From Ensifer adhaerens (GTDB lineage Bacteria > Pseudomonadota > Alphaproteobacteria > Rhizobiales > Rhizobiaceae): DNA of 64,000 nt. Shown here one piece after another: positions 16,821-26,054 of this stretch. The notes under the pieces were generated by a model. It saw only the letters and a list, made by a program, of their open reading frames with translations. It was not told the origin of the DNA and did no database searches. Position 1 is the stretch's first letter, and each line of letters opens with the position of its first letter. The stretch lies in the NCBI RefSeq assembly GCF_002007205.1, contig NZ_LAZS01000008.1:477954-541953 (forward strand), in the 5' to 3' direction. Made by a program: the position numbers and the translations under genes.

Positions 16821-19800
16821 TCATTGAAGAAGCTTGAACAGCTTTCCCAAGGTGCCGGTTTCCTGCGCCGGCTGCTCGGCCTCGGCGGCGGGTTGCTGAT
16901 CCGGCTGCGGTGTTTCCGGCGCTGGCTGTTCCACCGCGGTGTCGGGCGGAACTTGCCCATCGACGGGCGGTGCCGCGTCGGGCTCGGTGCCGCCGCCGAT
17001 GATCTGCTCGATGGAGAGTTCGCTGCCTTCATCCTTCGGCTGCTTGCCGATGGCGCCGCCGAGGATGTCGCGGATTTTTCCTCCCTTGCCTTCCCCGGAC
17101 AGAAGCTCGTCGAGCCCCAGCTTGCCCGTCGGCAATCCGAGCTTCTTCAAGGTCGCAAGCGCCGCATCGGGGTTCTTCAAGAGGCCCGAGAGGTCGGGAT
17201 AGATGCGCGGCGCGGCAAATGACCCCTCGATGACAACAGGCACGCCGATGCCTTCGGTCGCGATGTCGGCGCCCTGGCCCTGCAGGGATGCGACCACGCG
17301 CGGATCGAGGCGGAAGTTCAGCTGATCCTCCGGCAGGTTTGCCTCACCCTTGCCGCTCATCCGCACGAGCGGACCGACGAGCTTGATGTCGTCCGTGCGC
17401 GCAACGCCGTTGTCGATGGCAAAGGACGCCCCGAGTTCGGTGAAGCCGGTCGCCTTGTCGTCGTTCTGCTTGAAGCCTGAGGACATCAGGCCGACGAGAT
17501 TGTTGTAGACGTCGGCCACGTCGATCCCGCGAATTGCGCCGTCGGAGAAACGGACCTCAGCCGTGCCCTTGAGCGATCGCTTGAGCGTGCCGGTCGTGCC
17601 GCCGGCGCCTGCAATGTCGAAGGTCGTCTGCAACGCGCCTTCGAGGTGCTTGAAGTTCGCAAGGTCGATGAGCAGCGGCGCGGCGGAGGCGCCCGATATC
17701 GAGGCCCTCACGGCGATCGACGGCTCCGTGCCGGATCCGTCGGCGGTCAGGCTCGCCGCCACCTGGCCGCCATAGAAGGGGCTTTCGGGAATGTCGAGGT
17801 TTGCAACCCCCTCGGAGATCTTCAGGGTGGTTGCGGCCGGCCCGGCGACGACACGACCGTAACCGAGCTTCTCGGCATCGACCTTGATGGAGGCATCGAT
17901 GGAGCGAAGCGCGGACAGATCCAGCGGCGCATCCGGGGCAGGGCTTCCGCTTGATTTGCCCTTGGCCTTCGCCTGCGGTGCGGCCGACGGAGCGCCGGCC
18001 AGCCGCGCGAGATCCAACTCCTGGAAATGGAGCGCGCTCGAAATTTTGAGCGGTGTCCCGAGTTCGACCGCGCCGTTGCCGCTTCCCTCGACCCCGTTGA
18101 CCGAGAGCGTGGCCTTCTGGAACGCGACGCCGGCAGCGCTTGCCTGCACGTCGCCATTGAAGGCGAATTGCGCGATGCCGCCCGCGTCGGCCTGACCGAT
18201 CCAGGCAAGAAGCGCCCGCAGGTCTGCGGCCGCGAAGTTCACTTTGCCTGCATAGCTGCCCGCAAGCGCCGCCCTGCCATCCAGCGCAAGGGTCGCTTCC
18301 TTCGTACGCAGGTCGAGTTTCAGCGGGATGTCGCCCGCGCGGGCGTTGGCGTCCATCAGCAGGTCGCGGACCGGCAGCGTGAGATCGATGTCGGCGGGCT
18401 TGCCGCGCCACACAAGGCCGCCCGCAAGACGCATCGGCTTGGCCAGGCCGTCGATCTTGAGGGCGAGTTTCTTTGCCTTCACCTCGGCCATGGCCGGATC
18501 GGTGATGCCGGGAATGACGATGGTCGCGTCGCGCAGGCTTGCGCCGCCGGTCACGTTGATCGTCTTGCGCACAGAGCTTGCGCTCAGTCCGCGAAACGCG
18601 AAGCCCGTGTCCATCGTCACGGTTCCCGACAGCGGCACCGATTGGCCGGCCAGAGCCGCGAGTTTGGAAACATCAAGGCCGTTGCTGACGACGCGGCCCT
18701 TAAAAATCGGCTCGTTGGCGCTGATGTCGGCTGTAAGATCGGCGGCAACGCTGCCGGCGTCGATGCCGAGATGTTCAAGCCGGCCGGTCAGCTGCCCGTC
18801 CTTGAGCGTTGCCGTCAGCGCGACGTCGGAGGCGGAGATGTCGCCGACGGCAAGAGCCGCGATATTGACGCTGATATCGGCATCGAAACCGGCGAGTGCC
18901 TGCAGGCCCGTTGCCGTCTTGGCCTTTTCCGTCCGGCCCGTCGGTTCCGTCGGCTGCGACGATGCGGCGGTCTCGCCGCCTTCGAGAAACGCGCTCAGAT
19001 CCAGCCGGTCGGCGTTGAGGTCGGCGAGAAATCGCGGGCGGCTGCCCGGTACGAACAGTGCGTCGAGCCCGAGCGTTTCGTCTCCGACCGTGAGCTTGCC
19101 GCCGCGGATCTGGTAGCCGCCATTGGCATTCAGCGCCACCTGGCCGCTGGCGGTCAGTTCGGTGAGCCCTGCCGCAAGCGCAGGCTCGGCCTCCAGCGAG
19201 AGGCTGAGTTCGGCGGGCTTGTGCTCGAGCAGCGGACGCAAGGGCGAAACGCCCAGCGTCATCTCATATCGCCGGCCGTCGACACCGGCGCCAGCCGAAA
19301 GCGACAGCTCGCCGTCGATATCCGGAACGGCGAGCGTAAGGTCGAGATCGTTGACGACGTCGGCCGAACCGCCGGCGTCCTCCTGCCTCAGCGTTCCCTC
19401 GCTGATCGAGATCTTGTCGATCGCGCTTTTTTCGAGGAAAGCGATAAGGGCGGCGAGTGGATCGCGCGCTTCGCCCGTGGTGGCCCCTCCCGCCTCGGCT
19501 CCTTCGTCTCGCGCGGTCGGTGCGGCCTCGGCCTTCGGCCGCAGCGCCACGACAGGGCGTACGAGCCTTACTTCCCTGACGTGCAGGCGCTCCGACCAGA
19601 GCGAGGAGAGCGTCACGGAGCCGGCGACTTCGCCGATCTCGGCGGTCATGCCGTCGGCATCGAGCGAGACGTTTTCGGCGACAACGGCCAGATGCGGGAC
19701 GACGGAAAGCCTGACCGGGCCGTTGAGCGCGATCGAACTGCCGGTCGTGTTCGAGAGTTGTCGCCCGAGCTCGGCGCGCATCCAGTCGCTCGAAACGAAG

Positions 19801-19871
19801 CTGGGCAGGATCATGACTGAAACGACAGCGAGGACGCCGAGCGCCAGCAGGCAAAGAAAGAAACGCCGCAT
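16821..19871 (-). CDS. AsmA family protein, 1016 aa
   Basis: A large inner-membrane-anchored protein of the AsmA family. One N-terminal transmembrane helix (FFLCLLALGVLAVVSVMILP) is followed by the conserved AsmA opening, WMRAELGRQLSNTTGSSIALNGPVRLSVVPHLAV. Repeated beta-rich groove segments run through to about 850 and include the C-terminal AsmA motif region (GSFAAPRIYPDLSGLLKNP). The last 130 residues are Pro/Glu/Gln-rich and disordered. Family members span the periplasm and help move phospholipid or assemble the outer membrane. GAGGGGAAAC precedes the ATG at 19871; a longer frame to 20090 would overlap the DUF817 gene. Confidence 0.9.
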   Translation of the reverse strand: MRRFFLCLLALGVLAVVSVMILPSFVSSDWMRAELGRQLSNTTGSSIALNGPVRLSVVPHLAVVAENVSLDADGMTAEIGEVAGSVTLSSLWSERLHVREVRLVRPVVALRPKAEAAPTARDEGAEAGGATTGEARDPLAALIAFLEKSAIDKISISEGTLRQEDAGGSADVVNDLDLTLAVPDIDGELSLSAGAGVDGRRYEMTLGVSPLRPLLEHKPAELSLSLEAEPALAAGLTELTASGQVALNANGGYQIRGGKLTVGDETLGLDALFVPGSRPRFLADLNADRLDLSAFLEGGETAASSQPTEPTGRTEKAKTATGLQALAGFDADISVNIAALAVGDISASDVALTATLKDGQLTGRLEHLGIDAGSVAADLTADISANEPIFKGRVVSNGLDVSKLAALAGQSVPLSGTVTMDTGFAFRGLSASSVRKTINVTGGASLRDATIVIPGITDPAMAEVKAKKLALKIDGLAKPMRLAGGLVWRGKPADIDLTLPVRDLLMDANARAGDIPLKLDLRTKEATLALDGRAALAGSYAGKVNFAAADLRALLAWIGQADAGGIAQFAFNGDVQASAAGVAFQKATLSVNGVEGSGNGAVELGTPLKISSALHFQELDLARLAGAPSAAPQAKAKGKSSGSPAPDAPLDLSALRSIDASIKVDAEKLGYGRVVAGPAATTLKISEGVANLDIPESPFYGGQVAASLTADGSGTEPSIAVRASISGASAAPLLIDLANFKHLEGALQTTFDIAGAGGTTGTLKRSLKGTAEVRFSDGAIRGIDVADVYNNLVGLMSSGFKQNDDKATGFTELGASFAIDNGVARTDDIKLVGPLVRMSGKGEANLPEDQLNFRLDPRVVASLQGQGADIATEGIGVPVVIEGSFAAPRIYPDLSGLLKNPDAALATLKKLGLPTGKLGLDELLSGEGKGGKIRDILGGAIGKQPKDEGSELSIEQIIGGGTEPDAAPPVDGQVPPDTAVEQPAPETPQPDQQPAAEAEQPAQETGTLGKLFKLLQ

Positions 19872-19971
19872 GTTTCCCCTCGTTGCGAAAGCGACTGATT
19901 CGGTATCGTTTTCCACGGCGCGCTGTTTTGCAACTCTTGGCGCGATCCGCTTTCCTCGCCGGATGGAGGCG

Positions 19972-20949
19972 CTATCGGCCGGCGACACCCTTTGCGGCCG
20001 CGCCGCCATCGCCAATCCCGGGAGCGATGGTCTCGATCGTGGGGAGTGGTGGAGCGGTTCGCGCCGGTGAAGATGGCACGACAAATGCACGTGGGCGATG
20101 CACGAGCGTGACCAGCACGAACGACAGGATCATCAGCAGGTACCAGGCGCCGAGCTTCTGCACGGACACCGGCGTCCAGCCGTGGTGCTGCGAGGGATAG
20201 ATCCAGGCCCGCGACCAGGTGCCGATGTTTTCCGCAAACCAGATGAAGAGGGCCACGAGCAGAAAGCCGACGAGCAGCGGCATGCGGTGGCGAAACCGGA
20301 AGACGCGATAGTGTACCGTGGTGCGCAGGAAGAGGATCGCCGTCAACCCGAACAGGACGTAGCGCAGGTCGATGATGTAGTGGTGGCTGAAGAAGTTGAC
20401 GTAGATGGCAAGGGCCAGCAGCAAGGTCGCAGCGAGCGGCGGGTAGCCGCTGTAGCGCATGTCGAGAATGCGGGTCACGCGCGCCAGATAGGAGCCGACG
20501 GCGGCATACATGAAGCCCGAGAACAGCGGCACGCCGCCGATGCGGAAGAGGCTCGGCTCCGGGTAGATCCATGAGCCGACGGAGGTCTTGAAGATTTCCA
20601 TCAGCGTGCCGACGACGTGGAAGATCAGAATGACCTTGGCTTCTGCGATGGTCTCGAGCTTGAAGACGAGCAGCGAAATCTGGATGGCGATGGCGCTCAG
20701 GAACAGGAAGTCGTAGCGGGCAAGGCCAGCGCCTTCGGGCCAGTACAATTTCGTGGCCAGCATGAGGGCCAGCATCGCGCCGCCGAAGAGGCAGGCGAAG
20801 GCCTGCTTGATGCCGAAGACCAGAAACTCGGTCAGGCTGCCGAAGAGACCGCTCGCAGGAAGCCGGTCGAGCACGCCATGTGCTGCGGCGTCGATGCGCG
20901 CCTCGAGGCTAGTGAATCGCCGTTCCTCGGGCTCCCGAACCATCCGCAT
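19972..20949 (-). CDS. DUF817 family membrane protein
   Basis: A 325-residue integral membrane protein with about eight hydrophobic segments, for example FLFLSAIAIQISLLVFKLET and PLLVGFLLVALFIWFAENIGTWSRAW. The sequences VILIFHVVGTLMEIFKTSVGSWIYPEPS and GGVPLFSGFMYAAVGSYLARVTRI fit the DUF817 family (YoaT-like), whose function is unknown. The last 40 residues are Pro/Ala-rich and probably cytosolic. It is 100 bp upstream of the AsmA-like gene on the same strand and could be co-transcribed, with a separate start for the AsmA gene. Confidence 0.85.
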   Translation of the reverse strand: MRMVREPEERRFTSLEARIDAAAHGVLDRLPASGLFGSLTEFLVFGIKQAFACLFGGAMLALMLATKLYWPEGAGLARYDFLFLSAIAIQISLLVFKLETIAEAKVILIFHVVGTLMEIFKTSVGSWIYPEPSLFRIGGVPLFSGFMYAAVGSYLARVTRILDMRYSGYPPLAATLLLALAIYVNFFSHHYIIDLRYVLFGLTAILFLRTTVHYRVFRFRHRMPLLVGFLLVALFIWFAENIGTWSRAWIYPSQHHGWTPVSVQKLGAWYLLMILSFVLVTLVHRPRAFVVPSSPARTAPPLPTIETIAPGIGDGGAAAKGVAGR

Positions 20950-21104
20950 CGTCTCCGTGTCGCCTCGCTGTGCGATGGCGTGACAATGCGGTTGAATTAT
21001 GGATGGGCAAAACCGGGCCGTGCGCGCGTGCGCGGCCTCTCATCGGTCACCGCCCGAAGACGGCGGGACCGCGGCAGGCCGTCGTCAGCGCTCATGGCGG
21101 TCGA

Positions 21105-21587
21105 TCATCGCGGGAAGGCGTAGCGGTCGACGATCCCCCAGATCTCTCGGTTGACCTCCTGCAATTGCTCGATGACCTCGTTGATCCGCGCGATCTCCGC
21201 ATCGTTGATCTGCTCGATCTTGCCGTACTTGATCGTGTCCTTGCTGTCGAAAATCGCCATCAGCTGCGTGCTGGCCTGATCGCCGGTTTCGTCGAAGGAA
21301 TAGATGCAGTGGCTGTACTTGTTGCGAAGCTTCGCCTGCCGGCCAAGCTGTTGGGTAATCGCGAGAATTTCCTGCCGCTGGGCGGCCGGCGTCTTGCCCA
21401 TCTTGGTCAGCCTCTCGACGAGTTCGATACGGGCTCGCGTCGTGTTCAGCGTGAGGAAGATGACGATCGCGGTTTCCTTGTCGACCCGGGCGAGGCCGGC
21501 GATGAGGTAGATGAGCAAGCTCTCCGTATTGGTCCACGTGTAGTTGAGTTGTCCGATTAAAAGTAGGATCTCATGAAATTTTGCCAT
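21105..21587 (-). CDS. Hypothetical protein, 160 aa
   Basis: A soluble, mostly helical protein beginning MAKFHEILLLIGQLNYTWTNTESLLIYLIAGLARVD and containing RNKYSHCIYSFDETGDQ. The pattern of a helical bundle with an RNxxSH motif resembles small conserved proteins (some related to HEPN-like folds, where RxxxxH or RNxxSH-type motifs occur), but the assignment is uncertain. I chose the ATG at 21587; a TTG at 21599 is also in frame. It is preceded by the long upstream region of the secretion locus, which is on the other strand, so the two may share a divergent promoter zone. Confidence 0.6.
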   Translation of the reverse strand: MAKFHEILLLIGQLNYTWTNTESLLIYLIAGLARVDKETAIVIFLTLNTTRARIELVERLTKMGKTPAAQRQEILAITQQLGRQAKLRNKYSHCIYSFDETGDQASTQLMAIFDSKDTIKYGKIEQINDAEIARINEVIEQLQEVNREIWGIVDRYAFPR

Positions 21588-22117
21588 GGCCCCTGCCAAC
21601 GCTTTCAGTCAATTGGACATGCGCTAGAATATCCCATTCCTGCGTCGAGTAAATTTGTTCTGTTGACGTCTTGCGGGCCCGGAAATGCGGCGATCGGCCC
21701 TCTCCGGCTCGTGGCCGGCCGTGGGTTGACGGCCATATTTAGCCTAGCCCACGGGTGAACATTTCCGCGTCCCATCGCTAGCCCGCGAAGGTTAACCCGA
21801 ACTGACAACTTACAATGTGTGTCGGTTTTAGACAGAGTCTCTCTGCAACCGGCGAGCAGGACGCACTCAGGCCCCCTATGGGCAAGCACTGCATCGAATG
21901 GAAAAGCCCAGTTGGGAACCTGTTCCGGTCCTCTCGACCAAGTAAGGGGAGAGGCAAAAAAAGCGATCAAAGATATCGACGTGGGGGCGACTAGGCGCCC
22001 GGAGGAAAACACCTTTACTGAGTTCAACAAGTCCAACATGTAGCCCGCGCATGGCCCAAATCCGCGTATGAGAAGAATGCGGCTCGGCTGTCGCGGCCTC
22101 AACTCGAGGTGATTGTT
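21588..22117. other. 530-bp upstream region of the repeat-protein secretion locus
   Basis: No convincing gene in 530 bp. A 74-codon open frame (21819-22043) lacks a ribosome site and known motifs. The region holds two TTGACG hexamers (21664 and 21726), a hairpin CCTCTC/GGAGAGG at about 21930-21953 followed by seven A, and a GAGG ribosome site at 22105. A long untranslated leader with regulatory structure is likely, since the gene it serves is large and of extreme composition. Confidence 0.45.
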
Positions 22118-23866
22118 ATGAGTAAGGACAAGAATATTCTGTGGCCATGGGATGACAGCCAGTCTCAAGATCAGGACCAGGGTCAGGGACAAGGCCAGGG
22201 TCAAGGGCAGTTGCAGGCGGAGCTGCAGGCCCAGCTTCAGGGGCAGGGGCAAGGACAGGGCCAGGGACAAGGCCAGGGACAGGATCAAGGCCAGGGTCAG
22301 GGCCAGGACCAGTCGCAACTCAGCGAGTCCTACAATGGCAACCTGAACGGCAACGGCAACCTGAACGGCAACGGCAACGGCAACCTGAACGGTAACGGCA
22401 ATGCCAACGGCAATGCCAATGGTAACGCCAATCTGAATGGTAACGGCAATGCCAACCTGAACGGCAACGGCAACGCCAACCTGAATGCCAACCTCAATGA
22501 AAACAGCACCGATGTCGATGTGGACAGCAGCACCACCGTCGATGTCGATGTGGACGTCGATCTCGATCTGAGCGGCTACAAGCCGTCCGATGACGATTTC
22601 GCCGATATCGACAACTCCTCGATCCACGGCATGGCGAACACGAGCTTCAAGGACATCCTGAACGGCTCGATGAACGGCGACAGCAACGTTGCCAACGTGT
22701 TCAGCCAGAACGCCATCATGTCGGATGACGACAGCGCCTCGGACATCAACAACAGCGGTACGCTCAACCAGAACGGCAACGCCAATGCCGGCGACGCTGA
22801 ATCGGGCGACGGCATCAGAGCCGGAGCAGACGGCGGCGAGGGCGGAAGCAAGGCCTATGCCAACGGTGGTGACGGCGGCGATGGCGGCCATAGCGTCGGT
22901 GGCTTCGCAGGCGCTGGCGACGGCGATGGCGGCGACGCAGACAACAATGCCGATGCGACCGGCGGCGCCGGCCTTGGCGGCATTGCAGCGAGCGTTGGCG
23001 TCGGCGGCGGCAGCTCCAGCGGTGACGCGAATGGCGGTGCAGCGACAGCCGGTGCCGGTGGTGCTGGTGGTGCCGGTCTCGGCGTCGGCCTCGGTCTCGG
23101 TGTCGGCCTCGGCGTCGGCGCGGCAGCCGGTGGTGACGGTGGCAGCAACGGTGCCGGCAACGGTGGCACGAGCGGCGACGTCACGAGCGGCCCCGCAGGA
23201 TCCTCGGATGCAGGTGACGGCGGCGATGCCGGCGGCTTCATCCTGCCGATCCTGAACCTCGGTGGTGACGGTGGCGACAGCAACGGTGGCAACAGCGTCG
23301 CGGTCGGCGATACCGGCAGTGCTGACGGCGGCGATGCCGGCGATGCCGGCGACGGCGGCGGTGCCTTGGGTGCTGGCCTTGGCGCGGGTGCGGGCTTCGG
23401 TGCCGGCGCGGGCGTCGGCGGTGCCGGCGGCGGCGGTGGCGATGCCTTTGCCAGCGGCGGCTCCACGGGTTCCTCGACCGGTGGTGACGGTACCGGTGGT
23501 GCAGCGACCGGCGGTCACGGCCTCGGCGGCCTCGCGCTCACGGGTTCGTGGGCAGCCGGTGGCGACGGTGGCGATGCCTATGGTGGCCACTCAGTCGGTG
23601 GTGCCGGCGGTGCCGGTGGCAGCGGTGGCTTTGCGACCAACGGCGATGGCGGCGCGGGTGGCAGCGCCGGCATGTGGGGCTCGTACAATGGTGACGATAG
23701 CTTCGTCGAAGGGCTCTCCTCGGCCTCGGCAGACGCAGTCATCGACACCAACGCCTTCAACCAGCAGATCGTGCTCGGCGCGAACCTGCAGGGCAACACG
23801 ATCGACATGACGGTCGTCGGTGGTGATTACACGACCACTGCCGTCGGCGACGACGACAACACCTGA
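22118..23866 (+). CDS. Low-complexity Gln/Asn/Gly repeat protein, candidate type I secreted substrate
   Basis: A 582-residue protein with strongly segregated composition and no cysteine. A short head (MSKDKNILWPWDD) is followed by Gln-Gly repeats (about 14-70), Asn-Gly/Leu-Asn repeats (75-130), an Asp-Val run (135-155), a mixed segment (160-215) with NVFSQNAIMSDDD, and 300 residues of GGDGG/GGAGG repeats. The end is hydrophobic-Asp-rich: NAFNQQIVLGANLQGN ... VGDDDNT. No Sec signal is present. The GGDGG repeats are not the canonical RTX nonapeptide. The gene stands first in a locus with a second repeat protein, an ABC exporter and an HlyD adaptor, so export by that system is inferred. GAGGT precedes the ATG at 22118. 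Confidence 0.75.
   Translation: MSKDKNILWPWDDSQSQDQDQGQGQGQGQGQLQAELQAQLQGQGQGQGQGQGQGQDQGQGQGQDQSQLSESYNGNLNGNGNLNGNGNGNLNGNGNANGNANGNANLNGNGNANLNGNGNANLNANLNENSTDVDVDSSTTVDVDVDVDLDLSGYKPSDDDFADIDNSSIHGMANTSFKDILNGSMNGDSNVANVFSQNAIMSDDDSASDINNSGTLNQNGNANAGDAESGDGIRAGADGGEGGSKAYANGGDGGDGGHSVGGFAGAGDGDGGDADNNADATGGAGLGGIAASVGVGGGSSSGDANGGAATAGAGGAGGAGLGVGLGLGVGLGVGAAAGGDGGSNGAGNGGTSGDVTSGPAGSSDAGDGGDAGGFILPILNLGGDGGDSNGGNSVAVGDTGSADGGDAGDAGDGGGALGAGLGAGAGFGAGAGVGGAGGGGGDAFASGGSTGSSTGGDGTGGAATGGHGLGGLALTGSWAAGGDGGDAYGGHSVGGAGGAGGSGGFATNGDGGAGGSAGMWGSYNGDDSFVEGLSSASADAVIDTNAFNQQIVLGANLQGNTIDMTVVGGDYTTTAVGDDDNT
22158..22500 (+). repeat. Tandem codon repeats (CAGGGN and AACGGC units)
   Basis: Two blocks of short in-frame tandem repeats: CAGGG(C/A/T) units coding Gln-Gly at about 22160-22320, and AACGGC/AACCTG units coding Asn-Gly and Asn-Leu at 22330-22495. 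Third positions vary, which indicates selection on the protein sequence rather than very recent slippage. Such blocks can change length by slipped-strand mispairing, so copy number may differ between strains. Confidence 0.8.
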
Positions 23867-23913
23867 TCGGTAAGGGGGCGTCGACCCGCATCTCGCGGAC
23901 TCGACACGAAAAT

Positions 23914-23941
23914 GACTGCGCGGGAAGCCTCTCGCGCAGTC
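23914..23941 (+). terminator. Hairpin between the two repeat-protein genes
   Basis: A perfect 9-bp stem, GACTGCGCG at 23914-23922 with CGCGCAGTC at 23933-23941, closes on a 10-base loop. It lies 48 bp after the first gene and 56 bp before the second. Without a T-run it may act as a partial terminator or 3'-stabilising stem, letting the first gene be expressed above the downstream genes. Confidence 0.5.
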
Positions 23942-23996
23942 AGGCATGACCCGCCAAGCCGGCGGGAACTGCCGACTACAAGAGGAGGGCCTGACC

Positions 23997-26033
23997 TTGT
24001 ATTCCGCAAAGATCACCGAGGCCATTGCCCATTTCATCGGTCTCTTCGAACTCTCGACCGAAGAGGCGCGTCTGCGTGAAATCCACGAGAAGTTCGACCC
24101 GGATCGCGAAGTCCACAAGGATCCGAAGGAGCTCGTTTCTGCGCCGGTCAAGGTGCACGCACCTTACGATCTCGACGACTTCAACCCCGACATTCCGTAC
24201 AAGCCGGTCGGACCGGACATCTTCATGCCGATCCCCGACGGCTATGCCGGCGTGTCCTTCCCCGAATATCCGATTTTTGGCGGCTCCCTTGGCCGCGTCA
24301 GCTCGGAAGTCTTCCTGCAGGGCCCATCGGCGAGATCGGCGACGCAGGTGATCGAGCCGCACATCAACCCGCCGGGTTCGGTCGCGCTCTACAGCAACCA
24401 GATCGCCGAGCTTTCGGACAATGATTTCGTCAGCGTCGGCGGGCATGGCCTGAAATCCGGCCTGCAGATCGACAATAGTGCCACGATGGCCGAGCTCATC
24501 GACGCGACGCAGAAGATTTCGCTCTTGGGCGAGACGGATGTCGCCGGCTCCAGTGACGCGATCGCCAGCCTCGTCGTCGGCACGGCCGAGAGGCTTGATG
24601 CATTCTCCACCGGCGGCGAAGCGGAGGCAGAGGGGCTGTCCGTCAGCCATTTTTCGGCCAAGGCCGACACGCTCGAAGGCATCTATGTGAACGGCGTGAT
24701 CGTTGAGCAAGCACCCGTTCTCAAGGATCACCTGCCAGACCCGGACGAGGCCGCCGATACGCCGGACGAGCCCGAGCTGTCGAACGGAGCGGTCGAAGTC
24801 GAAGGCGGCGTCGCCTATGGCGAGGGCGCCGTCTCGATCGACACTTCGGTCGAGCTGGAGACCGGCAGCAATACGCTGGTCAACTCCGTCGTGATTACCA
24901 GCAACTGGCTGCAGGCCGAAGTGCTGGCGGTGGCCGGCGACCACGTCGAACTCAACGCGATCGTGCAGATCAACACCTACTATGACAGCGACCTCGTCAG
25001 TTCCGCGCTGAGCGCCGACAATATCGAGCAGCATGCCACCCAGGCGTTCAACATCGCCATGTTCAAGCATGTCGAGCCGACGCAGATGGCGCCTACCGAA
25101 ACCGGAGACTTCCCCAAGGCCTGGGCCATCACCGAGGTCAAGGGCGACCTGATGATGGTCAACTGGTTGCAGCAGTTTGCCTTCATGTCGGATCAGGACA
25201 CGGCGATCCTGTCCGCTTCGGGCTCGAAGCTTTCGATCGTCGCGGGCGACAACACGGCCGCCAACGAGGTATCGCTGCTGGAGCTCGGATACCGCTTTGA
25301 CCTGATCTTTGTCGGCGGCAGCGTTTTCGACGCCAACATCATCCAGCAGACGAACATTCTGCTCGACAACGATCTCATCGGTGCCGTCGGCGGCTTTCAC
25401 ACCAGCGGCGCTGGGTCGGTCTCGACCGGCGGAAACCTGCTGTGGAATTATGCGGGCATCGTCGAAGCCGGCAGTGCAGGTCCGGTCAATCCGATGTCGG
25501 AAGGTTATCTGTCGGCGCTGCAGGATCTTTCGGAAGGCAGGAAGCCTTCGGGCGGAGACCTTCTGCATGATCCCGCCTTTGCCGGGCTGCATGGCCTGCG
25601 CGTGCTCTACATTTCCGGCGATCTCATCGGCCTCAATTACATCCAGCAGACGAACATCCTGGGCGACAGCGACCAGGTGACGCTGGCGATGAATGCGCTT
25701 GCGGCCAACCCTGACGTGGATTGGACCATATCGACCGGCTCGAACGCCCTTTTGAACTATGCGGGGATCGTCGATGTCGATACCGGCAAGACGATCTATG
25801 CCGGCGGCGGAGCCTATTCGGATGAGGTGCTCATCCAGGCGGAGCTGGTCAAGAACGATCCCTATCTCGGGGGCCAGGACCCGGACGCGCTGGTCAGCGA
25901 AGCCGTGATCTTCCTCGGCGACGACATGCTCACGCCGGACACTGGTCAGCAGCAGGACCAGATTTCCCCGAACCAGGGAATGCACACAATCGACACGGCC
26001 AGCGTCGATCCCATGCACAGCATGATCGCCTGA
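23997..26033 (+). CDS. Repeat protein with four copies of an Asn/Gln motif, second candidate secreted substrate
   Basis: A 678-residue acidic protein with no cysteine and no signal peptide. A 23-residue motif, (V/I)xG(D/S)x4NxxxQ..., occurs four times from residues 312, 381, 439 and 539; the last two share the core IQQTNIL. A companion motif, TG(S/G)NxLxNxxxI, occurs three times at about 289, 477 and 580. The motif echoes NVFSQN and NAFNQQ in the upstream low-complexity protein. The end is Gln/Asp-rich. I chose the TTG at 23997, which has AGGAGG 8 bases upstream; an ATG at 23946 lies just after a hairpin and would add the only cysteine. I know no family name. Confidence 0.72.
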   Translation: MYSAKITEAIAHFIGLFELSTEEARLREIHEKFDPDREVHKDPKELVSAPVKVHAPYDLDDFNPDIPYKPVGPDIFMPIPDGYAGVSFPEYPIFGGSLGRVSSEVFLQGPSARSATQVIEPHINPPGSVALYSNQIAELSDNDFVSVGGHGLKSGLQIDNSATMAELIDATQKISLLGETDVAGSSDAIASLVVGTAERLDAFSTGGEAEAEGLSVSHFSAKADTLEGIYVNGVIVEQAPVLKDHLPDPDEAADTPDEPELSNGAVEVEGGVAYGEGAVSIDTSVELETGSNTLVNSVVITSNWLQAEVLAVAGDHVELNAIVQINTYYDSDLVSSALSADNIEQHATQAFNIAMFKHVEPTQMAPTETGDFPKAWAITEVKGDLMMVNWLQQFAFMSDQDTAILSASGSKLSIVAGDNTAANEVSLLELGYRFDLIFVGGSVFDANIIQQTNILLDNDLIGAVGGFHTSGAGSVSTGGNLLWNYAGIVEAGSAGPVNPMSEGYLSALQDLSEGRKPSGGDLLHDPAFAGLHGLRVLYISGDLIGLNYIQQTNILGDSDQVTLAMNALAANPDVDWTISTGSNALLNYAGIVDVDTGKTIYAGGGAYSDEVLIQAELVKNDPYLGGQDPDALVSEAVIFLGDDMLTPDTGQQQDQISPNQGMHTIDTASVDPMHSMIA

Positions 26034-26054
26034 TTGGAACGCGGGAGGATACCC

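Noticed and set aside
21930..21960. Intrinsic terminator in the leader (CCTCTC/GGAGAGG followed by A7)
   Set aside because: The A-run follows on the plus strand, and on the minus strand the T-run precedes the stem, so neither direction has the stem-then-U order.
21819..22043. A 74-codon plus-strand frame in the leader of the secretion locus
   Set aside because: No ribosome site, atypical composition and no family; it spans likely regulatory sequence.
22158..22500. CRISPR-like repeat array
   Set aside because: Units are 6 bp and in frame within a coding region, with no spacers.
22855..23466. Pro/Ala-rich minus-strand frame inside the repeat gene
   Set aside because: A shadow of GGDGG repeats read in reverse (PPSPP), not a protein.
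21605..23590. A 661-codon open frame on the minus strand, opposite the Gly-rich gene
   Set aside because: It mirrors the biased GGC/GCC-rich repeats of the plus-strand gene and so stays open by composition. It has no ribosome site and no domain, and the plus-strand gene is in a coherent operon.
22870..23650. Canonical RTX calcium-binding repeats in the Gly-rich protein
   Set aside because: The GGDGG and GGAGG runs do not follow GGxGxDxUx, because the hydrophobic position and the periodicity are missing.
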